Source: Beroe forskalii
Lineage: Eukaryota > Ctenophora > Nuda > Beroida > Beroidae
Reading direction: 5' to 3'
NCBI GenBank assembly: GCA_011033025.1
Contig: WFMF01000477.1
Span: 62,001 to 126,000, forward strand
DNA length: 64,000 nucleotides
Positions 37,627-48,194 of this stretch are shown piece by piece. The first letter of the stretch is position 1, and every line of letters starts with the position of its first letter. The position numbers and the translations under genes were made by a program. The notes beneath the pieces were generated by a model. The model was not told the DNA's origin and searched no databases. It saw nothing but the letters and a program-made list of their open reading frames with translations.

Positions 37627-40600
37627 GAGGATGTTGCCATTGCCTCGACAGAAGAGGAGGTGATCATGTCTGTCACCATCTCCTCTAGCAACTTGCTCCT
37701 GACGGATTCTGTAGTCTCACCCAGAGGTCTAGTAATGAATGAGGGCTGCAGGTCGTCAAGAAACAGGGTCGGGCATAGCACCTCTTGTGGTAATCTGGTT
37801 GGAAATGAAACATCCAGTGGCAATCTGCTTGGGAATAAAACAGCCTCTGGCAATCTGGTTGCAAATCACTCATCTGGCAATCTGGTTGCAAATCACTCAT
37901 CTGACGTTCTACTGAATGAAATTCCTACAACTACCTCTCTTCAAAGTGAGTTGACTGTTTCGATGGTAAATGCGTTTAATTTGCATGTAAATTTTTTCTT
38001 CTCAGGACTAAATCAAAATTTTGCTCGATAATAGAGTTTTGTTTTATGCCCTAGAAAATAAATACCAAGTTTTAAAAGCTTCCTCAAGAATCATGGGAGG
38101 AGATAGATCTTAAAGTTTATATTCCGTCAAATCGCGTCGGATTTTCACTCGCGAACTGCAACTACGGGCGAAACTGCGATTTGAAAAATTCATAACTTTA
38201 GCTGGAAATAGTAGTTAGGGTGGGTTCAAGGTGGGTTCGAGGTGGGTTCGGGCTGTTCCACAAGTTGGTCGCTAGTCCTTGAACTGGAATTGAGTAATAC
38301 CACTGTTCCTCTTTCTGTATGATGAGCATGTTATAAGATTCGCTTAAACTCCTCCCTGTTACTCTGGCTAATGATACCAGTGTAAGTTGATAAGTTTGCC
38401 AGATGCCACTGCACACTGCCTATTGATGTTACATGCACTCAGAGGCATGAGGGAGAAAGTTTCCCATTACAGAACACATCAATGGGCAGCGGTCAGTATC
38501 AATCCATCAATTATATCTAAAACACTGGAGTCTGCAATTACACTGCAATGTTTACCCAGTTGCCACGACAACAGGTTATAATACTCCACAGCGGTTCTTG
38601 TAATACCATTATATCGGCTCATCGTTTAAAAGTCTACCTAACAGGAATGAAAAGCATTGGGTGTGTGGTTTATGGCATGATTATTCAAAAGATATAATTT
38701 AATGTAATAATTCGCAGCATAACATTTCCCTGACTCAGGAGAACCAGCAGCTGACGTTCCCATCTCCCGAACTTCTCTGGAAAACAACGCTTTCAAGCCT
38801 AGGAACAAGGTAAAGGAAGGGGATAATATGGTTCAAGTTTTACTGTCAGTTGATGTGAAGCCTAGGAGAAGGGGGTGAGGTTTGTGTGAAGGTTTTAGTT
38901 GATGTGAGTCCTCACTCCTCAGCAGTAGTTTGATGATGATTAAACGTATGACTTGCTAACGCTTTGATCCGGCACCAATCATTACTTGCTGCCGCGCTCC
39001 CTAGCATGGCTTGGCAGGGTGGCACCGTGACAATGTCACAAGTAATGTCATGCTGCTCTGCTTGCCTGCTACTGCAGGGGAACGCACTGATTCACTTCAT
39101 GGCACCTCTGCTTGCGAACGTGTCGCACGTCGAAACATGGCCCGACTTTAATATTTCACAGCTGCTGGCTAAGATATGGAGGGGAGGGACGTTTTGATAT
39201 CTGGGGTAAAGGGATGGGGATTATAATTTTCGGGGGGGGGGGGTGAAGGGGTGGGGCTATAATATTCGGGGGGGGTGTAATATTGGGGGAAGGGGTTGGG
39301 GTTATAATATTCGGGTGGTGGTTATAATATTCGGGGGGGGATATAATGCTCGGGGAGGGGAAAGGAGTGGTGGTAATAATATTCGGGGGGGGATATAATT
39401 TTCGGGGAGGGGAAAGGAGTGGTGGTTATAATATTCGGGGGGGGGGGATATAATTTTCGGGGAGGGAAAGGAGTGGTGGTTATAATATTCGGGGGGAAGG
39501 GGGGTACATCACATTATTACAGCTGAGACCTGAGTACAATTCGTACAGTGCCTGTAGCAAGTTGAGGCGGCATCCTGCAATCCTAAGGGCCCTTGCTATT
39601 TGGTAATTTCATAGTAATTCTTGTGTGATGGTTAATTTGGTTGTCAAGGAAACTAGGACTCAAATTGAATGGGTTGTAATGATATAATTTCTTAATGCAT
39701 GCCTCTGATGTTACGGGGTTGATTCACCACATTTATAATGCTGAACTTTACAATTCTGAGTGATGAATCTAGTGGCAATACCCGCAATGTTAATTAATAC
39801 ACGAAATCCACACAGTGTCGATACAAGAGGCAAGTTAGAAAGTGTTCGGTTGTTGTTACAATGTATCATTGTGTCATTGTCTTGTGTAAACTCGTATTGA
39901 ATGAACCCTGTTTCTTCAGAGAGAAGTGAGAAGGGAGGTTGTCAGGGAACATAAAGTACCTACTTCTATCACACCAGACAAGCCAGGTAAACTGATCGTT
40001 AAACAGATGGCAAACCAGCCGCAATATTTCCTTGTGTTTGACTAAAAAGGCACCTTTTTACTCTAAGTTACGGATTTCTAGTCAATTTTCAAAAAAATTC
40101 CACTGGGGTGGAGTGGTGTTATAATCTAATACCACTGATCTATTGTAGAGTGGTTATTTAATTACACCACTATTCCAGAGGTGTCTACGCCGCCCAAACA
40201 GCACCCTGAAGTGTAATTATTTAATTATACCACTGATATTTTCTAGAGGTGTCTACGCCGCCCAAACAGCCACCCTGAAGTGTAATTATTTAATTATACC
40301 ACTACTAGCAGGCCCGTTTGGCGCTGCTACGCAGCATCACACTCGCAAATTTCGGACGTTTAAAGTTCAAATTAATGAAAAACTTTTTACCGCATTGAAA
40401 AATTCGAATCGGAACCAAATTTACTCAGCGGAGTAGCGAAACAAAATCAACAAAGCAAGAAATGAAATTTACATACTTCTCATGTAACCATAGCAACGCA
40501 ATCACTTCCCACTATCTGCACGTGCATGCCGACACAAACCCATACACACATCGACACAGTGCCCATACACACGGTTTTCCCATTCTAATCTATGATGCCG

Positions 40601-43585
40601 ACACAATGGCCCATACACGCCGACACAAACACACACGCCGACACAGTGTCCATACTTTGGTTTCCCATTCTAATCTATGATGCCGACACAATAATCCACA
40701 CACACGCCGACACAAAATCCATACACACTTACCAAATTATAATTAAAGATTTTAGAGGTGTCTACGCCGCCCAAACAGCCACCCTGAAGTGTAATTATTT
40801 AATTATACCACTGATATTTTGTAGAGGTGTCTACGCCGCCCAAACAGCCACCCTGAAGTGTAATTATTTAATTATACCACTATTTTAGAGGTGTCTACGC
40901 CGCCCAAACAGCGACCCTGAAGTGTAATTATTTAATTGTACCACTGATATTTTGTAGAGGTGTCTACGCCGCCCAAACAGCCACCCTGAAGTGTAATTAT
41001 TTAATTATACCACTATTTTAGAGGTGTCTACGCCGCCCAAACAGCCACCCTGAAGTGTAATTATTTAATTATACCACTGTTTTTAGAGGTGTCTACGCCG
41101 CCCAAACAGCCACCCTGAAGTGTAATTATTTAATTATACCACTGATATTTTCTAGAGGTGTCTACGCCGCCCAAACAGCGACCCTGAAGTGTAATTATTT
41201 AATTATACCACTGATATTTTCTAGAGGTGTATACGCCGCCCAAACAGCCACCCTGAAGTGTAATTGTTTAATTATACCACTATTCCAGAGGTGTCTACGC
41301 CGCCCAAACAGCCACCCTGAAGTGTAATTAATATTTAATTATACCACTATTTTAGAGGTGTCTACGCCGCCCAAACAGCCATCCTGAAGTGTAATTAATA
41401 TTTGATTGATTGAAACCACCCCCTTAGGGGCGTTGCCTCTTTTATGGGCAGTGAATAGAGAAATTTACAAAGAATCAATAAATATAAAACCCACAAATCT
41501 TCAAATATCCCTAAAAATTTGATCCTAAAATTAATACATATCAAACTGAAACTTTCAGAATAATGATGCGAAAACAATAAAGTTTTGTGTGACCAATATT
41601 GAGAAAAACTTAAAACAGCACAATTTCCTGAACATCTAAAAATGATTTGTGGGAAGATTAATATACGACATAAATCAGCCACTCCCACCCTCAGTCCTAT
41701 TTCTAGAAATGATTGACCCGTCCCTGATGACGTGGAACATGTGAGGCTCCTCCGTTATCTTTTTCCTGAGTTCCACCACCAGCTTCCTCTGAACCTCTCG
41801 TTCCTCCTCTGACCGGTCTGGACACAGAAACACCCTCGTGAACCTAGCTGATTTCTTCAGTTCAGAACTCTTCCTGAGGATCTGCTGCGCTGCTGCTCCG
41901 TTCCTGAGCTTCACCTTGACTGGTCTTGACACTCCTGGCTTCCTCAATCCAATCCTGCTACTCTCTAGTTTCAGCTTCTCGCCGAGTTCCTCAAACACTG
42001 CCCCGACCTTTGCCCCCAAAGCTTCACCCTGTGTCTCCTCAAGGCCAAAAACTATCACGTTTTTCACCTTCTCCTCTTCTTCAATCACTGTCTTGACTGC
42101 CACCTGAAGAGATTTCTGACTGATCGACGCCTGCGCCTGGTTGCTTGACACAGCTGAGCTGTAGGACTTTATCTCGTTGACGGTATCAGACACAGACTCG
42201 GTGATGGCTTGGCTGATCATACTCTTCATTGAGTTCTCGGACTCGCTTTTCTGATTTATAACTTCTTCCTGCAACTCGATCGTCTTTTCATTTTGTTCCT
42301 TCACAGAGCGTTTCAGTCTTCTGATCAGCTCGTTCTGCTTCAAGATGATGCCCATTGCCTCTGTCATGAGGTGTACTGCAACGTCCTTCCTCTCACGAGT
42401 AAGGTAGCTCTTCAACTGGGATATAACGTGGGAATCTGCTGCTTCGAAACTTGTGCACACTCCGATTACTTTCTTCACTCCTCCGATCCACAGCAGGGAA
42501 GCTTCACCCGCATCATAGGGTACGGGACTTTCATCACCACTCATTATACAAGTATAAAGGCTACTTGTATAATCGAACTAGCAAACTCAACAAGTTGCGA
42601 TAAGCGGCTAATTTAGCAACGTATATGAAAAGAGATAATGAATGAATGAAAAGAGATAATGAATGAATGAAAAGAGATAATGAATGAATTATACCACTGT
42701 TTTAGAGGTGTCTACGCCGCCCAAACAGCCACCCTGAAGTGTAATTATTTAATTATACCACTATTTTAGAGGTGTCTACGCCGCCCAAACAGCCACCCTG
42801 GTCCCGGACTAAGAAGTTGGAGCGACACAGCACAACCCCTTCCATGTGTTCCTACACTGACATGGTAATATATGTAATAAGGGACCGTTTCACACCCCCC
42901 CCCCCCCCCCCCCCCCCTTAGAACAGTATTTGTTACAATAACGTGCTGTGTTTAAATCATTTGAAACCCCCTTCCTCACCCTACTACTCTACAAGTATTT
43001 GTCACAATAACGTGCAGTGTAGTCATTCCCCCCTGTGATAACTGTCGTACAATTAACAGCAAATGTTACAATCACAAGGATTACCGGGTCCTTATTGATC
43101 ACACAATTGTGTTTAAATGTTTAGAACCAGTTCAAATTTTCAGATCAAATTCTTAGGTCTATTCCCAGGTCAAATTGTCAGGTAAATCATGATGCCAACT
43201 TCTAAGGTCAAATTCTCAGGTCTATGATGGGAACGTTAAGAAAGAAGCCAATCCCGAATCGTACTTGCCTAATCCGTTTGAATATTTGGTATGTGTACTA
43301 ATTTAATTTGATTTACATGTGAGTGTTTGATTTTGTGATGAAAGTAGCAAAGTGCTGTCTGTAATACTTCACTGACAGTTCCTTCAAATCCTGCTCTAAT
43401 TTCTGTTGCCAGCTAACCGACCACGCCCTGAAAAGCGTAGGTCGAGTCTTGGAGTGAAGTCCTCCTGCTCAATTCCCTCCTTCTCTACCCCCTCCCAAGC
43501 ATTGCTGCTGATTGGCATGCAGCCAGACAAACCTGCCCAGCCCAGACAGAGGAAAGTCCGTCCAATCCAAACCACCCCTCATTAG
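37627..43585 (+). CDS. Unknown protein with SGNL repeats, four 3' exons
   Basis: Not recognised. Exons: 37627-37945 (acceptor TCTATTTCAG, donor CAAA|GTGAGT), 38739-38809 (CTGACTCAG, AACAAG|GTAAAG), 39920-39986 (TTTCTTCAG, GCCAG|GTAAAC) and 43413-43585 (TGTTGCCAG, ending TAG). Phases 0-1, 1-0, 0-1 and 1-stop agree, giving about 209 residues. The first exon encodes about five imperfect repeats of SGNLVGNETS type (SGNLLGNKTA, SGNLVANHS). The rest is Ser/Pro/Arg-rich (NRPRPEKRRSSLG), so probably disordered. A frame at 43228-43290 with possible splice sites has phase 0-0 and does not fit between the last two exons. The last intron holds the 64-bp array and the ORF1 element. 5' exons are not identified. 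Confidence 0.58.
39185..39510. repeat. G-rich minisatellite
   Basis: Irregular units of GGTTATAATATTCGGGGGGG and GATATAATTTTCGGGGAGGG with G runs of 4-12, inside an intron of the SGNL-repeat gene. Confidence 0.85.
40175..41400. repeat. ~64-bp tandem array, left part
   Basis: About twelve copies of GAGGTGTCTACGCCGCCCAA, ACAGCCACCCTGAAGTGTAA and TTATTTAATTATACCACT. It is interrupted at about 40305-40750 by a segment with GACACA-rich repeats and at 41400-42690 by the ORF1 element; two more copies follow at 42695-42800. Confidence 0.92.
40505..40735. repeat. Two-copy repeat with GACACA motifs
   Basis: TTTTCCCATTCTAATCTATG and TGATGCCGACACAAT recur about 90 bp apart inside the insertion that splits the 64-bp array. 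Confidence 0.7.
41400..42692 (-). mobile_element. ORF1-only LINE (half-LINE), inserted in array
   Basis: The element splits one 64-bp array unit. On the minus strand it begins with three 21-bp repeats (CATTCATTATCTCTTTTCATT), carries one intact ORF1, and ends about 275 bp after the stop with a hairpin (CCCCTAAGGGG) and a TCAATCAATCAA tail. No reverse transcriptase region is present. An ORF1-only element of this kind recalls mammalian HAL1 (known analogue). No clear target-site duplication is visible. Confidence 0.65.
41675..42544 (-). CDS. LINE ORF1-like nucleic-acid-binding protein, 289 aa
   Basis: Single uninterrupted frame. The N-terminal third is of unknown type. A charged heptad-like region at about residues 65-110 (NELIRRLKRSVKEQNEKTIE) suggests a coiled coil. 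Then comes an RRM-like block at about 158-225 (KVKNVIVFGLEETQ ... SRPVKVKLRNG) and a C-terminal domain (RVFLCPDRSEEEREVQRKLV ... VIRDGSIISRNR). This order matches L1/CR1-group ORF1 proteins, which trimerise and bind element RNA (known). No endonuclease or reverse transcriptase follows. A domesticated gene is possible, but the tail and array insertion favour a retroelement. Confidence 0.65.
   Translation of the reverse strand: MSGDESPVPYDAGEASLLWIGGVKKVIGVCTSFEAADSHVISQLKSYLTRERKDVAVHLMTEAMGIILKQNELIRRLKRSVKEQNEKTIELQEEVINQKSESENSMKSMISQAITESVSDTVNEIKSYSSAVSSNQAQASISQKSLQVAVKTVIEEEEKVKNVIVFGLEETQGEALGAKVGAVFEELGEKLKLESSRIGLRKPGVSRPVKVKLRNGAAAQQILRKSSELKKSARFTRVFLCPDRSEEEREVQRKLVVELRKKITEEPHMFHVIRDGSIISRNRTEGGSG
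42695..42800. repeat. ~64-bp array, right part
   Basis: Two remaining copies, resuming in the same orientation after the ORF1 element. Confidence 0.9.
42893..42917. repeat. Poly-C tract
   Basis: About 24 consecutive C. Confidence 0.95.
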
Positions 43586-43953
43586 AAGACACAGAGACAG
43601 TAACTCATTCGAGCTGCCTGCTCTAAGTGTCAACGGGGCCGGGGACTTAGTAATCAGGAAGAAACACATCATTTCTGGATAGGATCTAGGGTTTCTTTCT
43701 ACAACCGCTTCTTTGTACATGACATACAATTTGTTTTCACTAAACCGTTTTGTTTCTTGTGACACTAATATACCCACTGCAGACATGTTAGATTTTATTA
43801 GTTTTCTAATTGTACCACTGAATCAATGTCAGCCGAAATGAATTTTGCATAAATTGAACGTCTGAAATGATTGGTTGTATTATTTATATCGTATTGAAAA
43901 TAATGTTTCTTGTTTTGTTATATTTGCAGTTGTAACGTACTCTGTAGTTTGAC

Positions 43954-44235
43954 TTAATAAGGTCCATTAGGAACAAACCATTTCCTGAAACTAACTTTCA
44001 TACGAAGTAGAATTGCAACGCCTCTAATTCTCATAGCTGCATCCTTAATAATGATTGATAGTAATGTAGTACCTACCAGCATCAAAATTCTGATTGTACA
44101 CTGAGACGTCCTGAAGTCAATTGATTTTCTGAAAGTCTTCAACCTTTCCACAAATCTGATTATTGAATCTGAACACATTTCCAGATGATTGAGTTTCTCT
44201 TCAACATGATTATTCTTTAATTCATTGGATATCAA
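43954..44235 (-). CDS. Hypothetical 93-aa frame, weak
   Basis: Open minus-strand frame with a charged N-terminal half (NNHVEEKLNHLEMC) and one hydrophobic segment (IRILMLVGTTLLSIIIKDAA). No family recognised and no splice context. It could be an exon or chance. Confidence 0.2.
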   Translation of the reverse strand: MISNELKNNHVEEKLNHLEMCSDSIIRFVERLKTFRKSIDFRTSQCTIRILMLVGTTLLSIIIKDAAMRIRGVAILLRMKVSFRKWFVPNGPY

Positions 44236-45065
44236 CCATTCTCATTTTATTGTGATTAATGAGTCATTCATTGTTAGGATGTTTTCACAACAGAGTCTTC
44301 AAGCTCACCTTCACATCTAAACAACAAAAGACTGCATCTTTACAGGTAAATTTCATATTATCTTTCAACATTTTCTATTTTCATAATGTGTAATCATTTA
44401 TCATGCTGGTGTGCATGACCTAAACAATCAAACAACGGTCACAATTTAAAATAAACTCTGATTCAATTAGTATTTTCTGGATCGCGCGACGGTTTGTAAA
44501 ATGGTTTCTGCGCGCAAAAGCGCGATTATCAAATAATCCTTTGTGTGTTCCTTTGTGTGTCATGGAACATCATTGGGTGTGGCATCATGATTTATATAAA
44601 TCTTAATTCTTATAATTAAGTTATTCTTATAATTAATTTTCATTAGCAATTATTTTTTCAAAATAATGCAAGGGCGGCCTTAGCTCATTTAACATATTTA
44701 GATTTGTGATAGATAAAATGTAGGATAAAATGTACCCTACCCTCCGCCGCGCGCCATTTTTTTCGCGGGGAAACATGACCCTCTAAACTTCCGAGTGTTG
44801 CGCGCTAGGGATGGGAGAAATCCATCTAAAATCCATCTAGATGAAATGCTAGTCTGTCATTCAACAAAACATTTCTGTCACAGTTGTACTCGGTATGCCT
44901 TTAACCGGTAAGTCAATTATCTAACATTGGGACTGGTAGTTAACTATGAAATATTTACAACGACCAAAGTAGTATCCACACAATACCATCAAATTATTCA
45001 CTGGCGGAACTATAAATAATTCATGATATTAATTGCTATTCCCAGAAACAACTAATTTACTCATC

Positions 45066-45217
45066 TTATATCACCACCAAAACCGTTGGACGGTTGGTCT
45101 AGTAACCCCCCGCTGGTTTGGATGTGATCAGCCCATTTTGTCTCTTTTCAGGTTCCGTTGTCATCCAAACCCGCGGGGGTTACTAGACCAACCGTCCAAC
45201 GGTTTTGGTGGTGATAT
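45066..45217. mobile_element. Long near-perfect hairpin MITE
   Basis: Arms of about 52 bp: CACCACCAAAACCGTTGGAC and GGTTGGTCTAGTAACC on the left pair with GGTTACTAGACCAACC and GTCCAACGGTTTTGGTGGTG on the right, across a loop of about 40 bp. Confidence 0.85.
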
Positions 45218-45419
45218 CTTGACAGATGTATGTTTGAACCCATGTTACTTGCCCAAAGGCAGTTTGGACCCACGTAACTTGCCCTCACGTAGTCCGAACC
45301 CACGTTAAAAGCCCACACGCAAGTCTAACCCACGTTACTCACCCTGACGAAGTCCAAAACTACGTTATCCTAACTTGGATTTACTAGAATTGATATATTT
45401 CTTAATTTCTACAAATCAT

Positions 45420-45735
45420 CCATGTGAACTCAGGTGCTGAAATATAGCAAACAGATCTAATTTCACATGCATCAGTCGTATTTGAACTCATTTCAACGTC
45501 ACCAAGTCGAAAATCCCGTGTAAATATCAATTTCTTCAAGTCCCCTAATTTCTACAAAACGGCCGTACTCACGTGCTGAAATATAGCAACCAGATCTAAT
45601 TTCACGTGCAGTAGTCGTATTTAAACTCATTTCAACGTAATCAAGTCGAAAATCCCGTGTAAATATCAATTTCTTCAAAATCCCTAATTTCTACAAAACG
45701 TCCGCGTGAACTCACGTGCTTCACTATTCCATCGT
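45420..45735. repeat. 143-bp tandem duplication
   Basis: GTGCTGAAATATAGCAA through TTTCTACAAAACG repeats twice with about 90% identity. Confidence 0.8.
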
Positions 45736-45789
45736 ATATTTCCATCCCTAGTCACTGGGAGACATGGAGAAACCATTATCAGTTCACTA

Positions 45790-47094
45790 TCATATCACAG
45801 AATAGGACTACAGTACAATTTTTCGTCATAAACGCAATTTCGACCATTTTGCATCTCAATTTTTAGAGGCTTCACATGACGACATTTTTCGACCGATCAC
45901 CTTGAAACTATTTTTATAGCTCAATCTCGAGGTCTAAAAGCAAAATATCGACGTAAAACATTATCCGATGAAAACTCTCTGAGTTAGAGATGTTCAAAGT
46001 AGTGCAAAATAGCGTTTTATCGCAAAATACGTTATTTTAGTGGTTTTACGCGATTTTGATGACGTCATCACAGCACCAAAATAGACTCAAACCAATTTCT
46101 CATATAGCCTATTAAGCAATTCCGCCTTAGTAGAACATACTTTGACCGGTCTCATCTCAAGATACTTGGTACTTCTCACTCGTTTCAGTTTTGACCTATA
46201 ATTTGGAAATCGATGTTTCACCGTACCTTAGAAAATCGCGTATATCTCGATGAAAAATCGAGATAGCCCGATGATCCGTATGATTTTCTGAAAGCTCTTT
46301 AAATTTCCAACTAACGATTTTTCGACATTTTGAGCTATCTCCATTCCTTCTTGGTGAAAAATGCGCACAAAGATGACCTAAAAAGAAATAAAATTTCGCT
46401 AAGTTGATGACGTCATAGTGACGTGATAATGACGTCACCAGAACTTCTCTTATAGCCTATAACATTTTCCCATCTTAGATCAACAAAACCTGACCTCGAT
46501 CATGGCTCTACCATATCCCGTTCTTATGATCTCGGCTTTATAACTTTGCTCCTAATTATCATGATCTATCTTATTATATATTATATATTACATGGCTCAT
46601 AAGCCCTTATTTGCTACCATATACATCGGGGTATTTCTATATTATAGGGTCGGTCAGACCCTATAACCCCATTATATGGTCGTTTCCGACCCTATAACTT
46701 GAGTTTTTCCGGGGTTATAGGGTCGGAAACGAACCTATAACCCTTATATGATACCAACTCAGTAAAGTGTCAGTCGAATTTGCATAATTTGGATGGGACA
46801 AACATAGATCTGCATTCTGTGGTAATAGAATTTATACATTCCACGATGAACAAAATGTTCAGAGTGACGTCTTTATCAAGATTTACAGTTGTGGGTTGAT
46901 GGCAAATGCGTGCAAGACACACCACCAACGATTTAGCACTAATTTGTTCTGATCCGGGCCGGATGTAAATTTACACACCAACCTGTCTGACGGCTGTATG
47001 CTACTTGTCAAAGTCGATTTTTCACGTTATTACGTATTTTTAGCGCGTTAATTTTTGTGGTTTCGCCATGTAATATCACCATAGGTCTCAGGAG
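45790..47094. other. Decayed repeats; no gene
   Basis: Contains CRE-type palindromes (GATGACGTCATAGTGACG, 46403-46440) and mirrored TTATAGGGTCGG / CCGACCCTATAA stems at 46640-46745. No exon recognised. Confidence 0.45.
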
Positions 47095-47238
47095 TACCTA
47101 ATACCACATTGTTTTGAACTCGGCTTCGCCTCGTCCAAAACAAAGCATTATTGACCTCAGCTTCGCTTCGGCCAATAATGCGTCTATATATAGTTCGCGC
47201 TTCGCGCTCACTACATATATGTGGTATTAGGTTACTCC
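47093..47238. mobile_element. MITE with serial internal hairpins
   Basis: Outer inverted repeat AGTACCTAATACCACA / TGTGGTATTAGGTTACT. Inside are three small stem-loops built on CGGCTTCGCC, CAGCTTCGCTTCGG and GCGCTTCGCGC. Confidence 0.65.
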
Positions 47239-47356
47239 TTCGACCTATAGTTCTATATTATATCACCCTGTGACACTCAAATCTCTAATATATACCCTGG
47301 CCAGTCTTTTTTATTACCGCGGGGGGTTACCGCCCTGGCCAGGGCGGGAAAAAAGC

Positions 47357-48119
47357 TTAACTAGTCAGTTCTCTGTTAGCTGCAAATAGTGAGTGTCCCA
47401 GTCCTAAACCAATAAGAACTGGGAGCGCGTAGCAGATATTTAGTGTCATGAACACAGTCATTAGTGTGAACTTCATCAGCATTTCTGTAGTGTAGAGAAG
47501 AGTCAAGCCACCATGGAAACACCATTCTGTTAAACACCTGAATTAGATCTTATGTAGGGGTACGCTCTCTTAACTCAAATTATTAGCTAAAACACTCCAA
47601 ATCGTTAAAATTCCAATGAAGTGAGAATTCAATACCACCTTTGTTCAACCACGCGGGCTTTGGCTGCCTCTTCCCTCTTTGCTTTGTAGACTTCTATCAG
47701 AAGAAACTTGACGAAGCGAATCATCTCGTATACCACTCCCAGACCGACTATTCCTACGATCGCCATCCAGAACTCTGAAAATTACAATTCAATTGATAAA
47801 TGCAGCACCTCTATTCTGTCATCCGAACCCCCTCCTCTTTGATTTATTATCCTCCTAATTCGTTTAAGCAACATAAACAACTGCACAGTCTTGTCGGCAG
47901 TCTTGTTAAAAGATCCGTGTAAGTTTCAACTTGAATGCTGGAACGCATGCTTGCCTAAACAGGCACTTGTCGTCATCAAGATTATCACGAATCAGTCTTA
48001 TTTGCGGAAATATTGTTAATTGCAATTCAATAAGTATGTATGTATAGCATACCTAACTCGGAGTTTACGACCCAGCCGCTGAAAAGCAAAGTGGCCTTTT
48101 TACTTGCGTAAAAGTACAT
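47357..48119 (-). CDS. SLC31A1: CTR/SLC31-family high-affinity copper transporter, 3 exons (5' incomplete)
   Basis: Trimeric copper(I) channel of plasma or endosomal membrane (known for the family). Exons in coding order: 48053-48119 (acceptor GTTTCAG), 47639-47774 and 47357-47537 (TAA), with phases 0-1, 1-2 and 2-stop. The first reads MYFYASKKATLLFSGWVV, matching the lead into TM1. The second gives TM1 (MAIVGIVGLGVVYEMIRFVK) and a charged loop (KAKREEAAKARVVEQR). The third gives TM2 with the copper-binding MxxxM (MTVFM within FTLMTVFMTLN) and TM3 with GxxxG (LIGLGLG). The C-terminus ends FAANRELTS and lacks the usual HCH. The Met/His-rich N-terminal exon is not visible; a satellite palindrome begins about 75 bp upstream. 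The subfamily member is not determined. Confidence 0.85.
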
Positions 48120-48194
48120 CTGAAACACATTTCAAAGTGAAATGATAAAATAGGAATATGGGATGCTCCTTCGACCTCTCTGATGCATTCAATG

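Larger units (their letters stand above)
44807..45755. mobile_element. Possible element with CTAGGGATGG termini
   Basis: Starts CTAGGGATGGGAGAAATCCA and ends ATTTCCATCCCTAG. Inside are a long hairpin (45066-45217), 33-bp repeats (45230-45370, ACCCACGTTACTTGCCC-like) and a 143-bp tandem duplication (45430-45730). Unity as one element is inferred. Confidence 0.4.

Noticed and set aside
43228..43290. Candidate exon with frame VYDGNVKKEANPESYLPNPF
   Set aside because: Plausible peptide and splice sites, but phase 0-0 does not fit between the phase-1 junctions of the surrounding gene.
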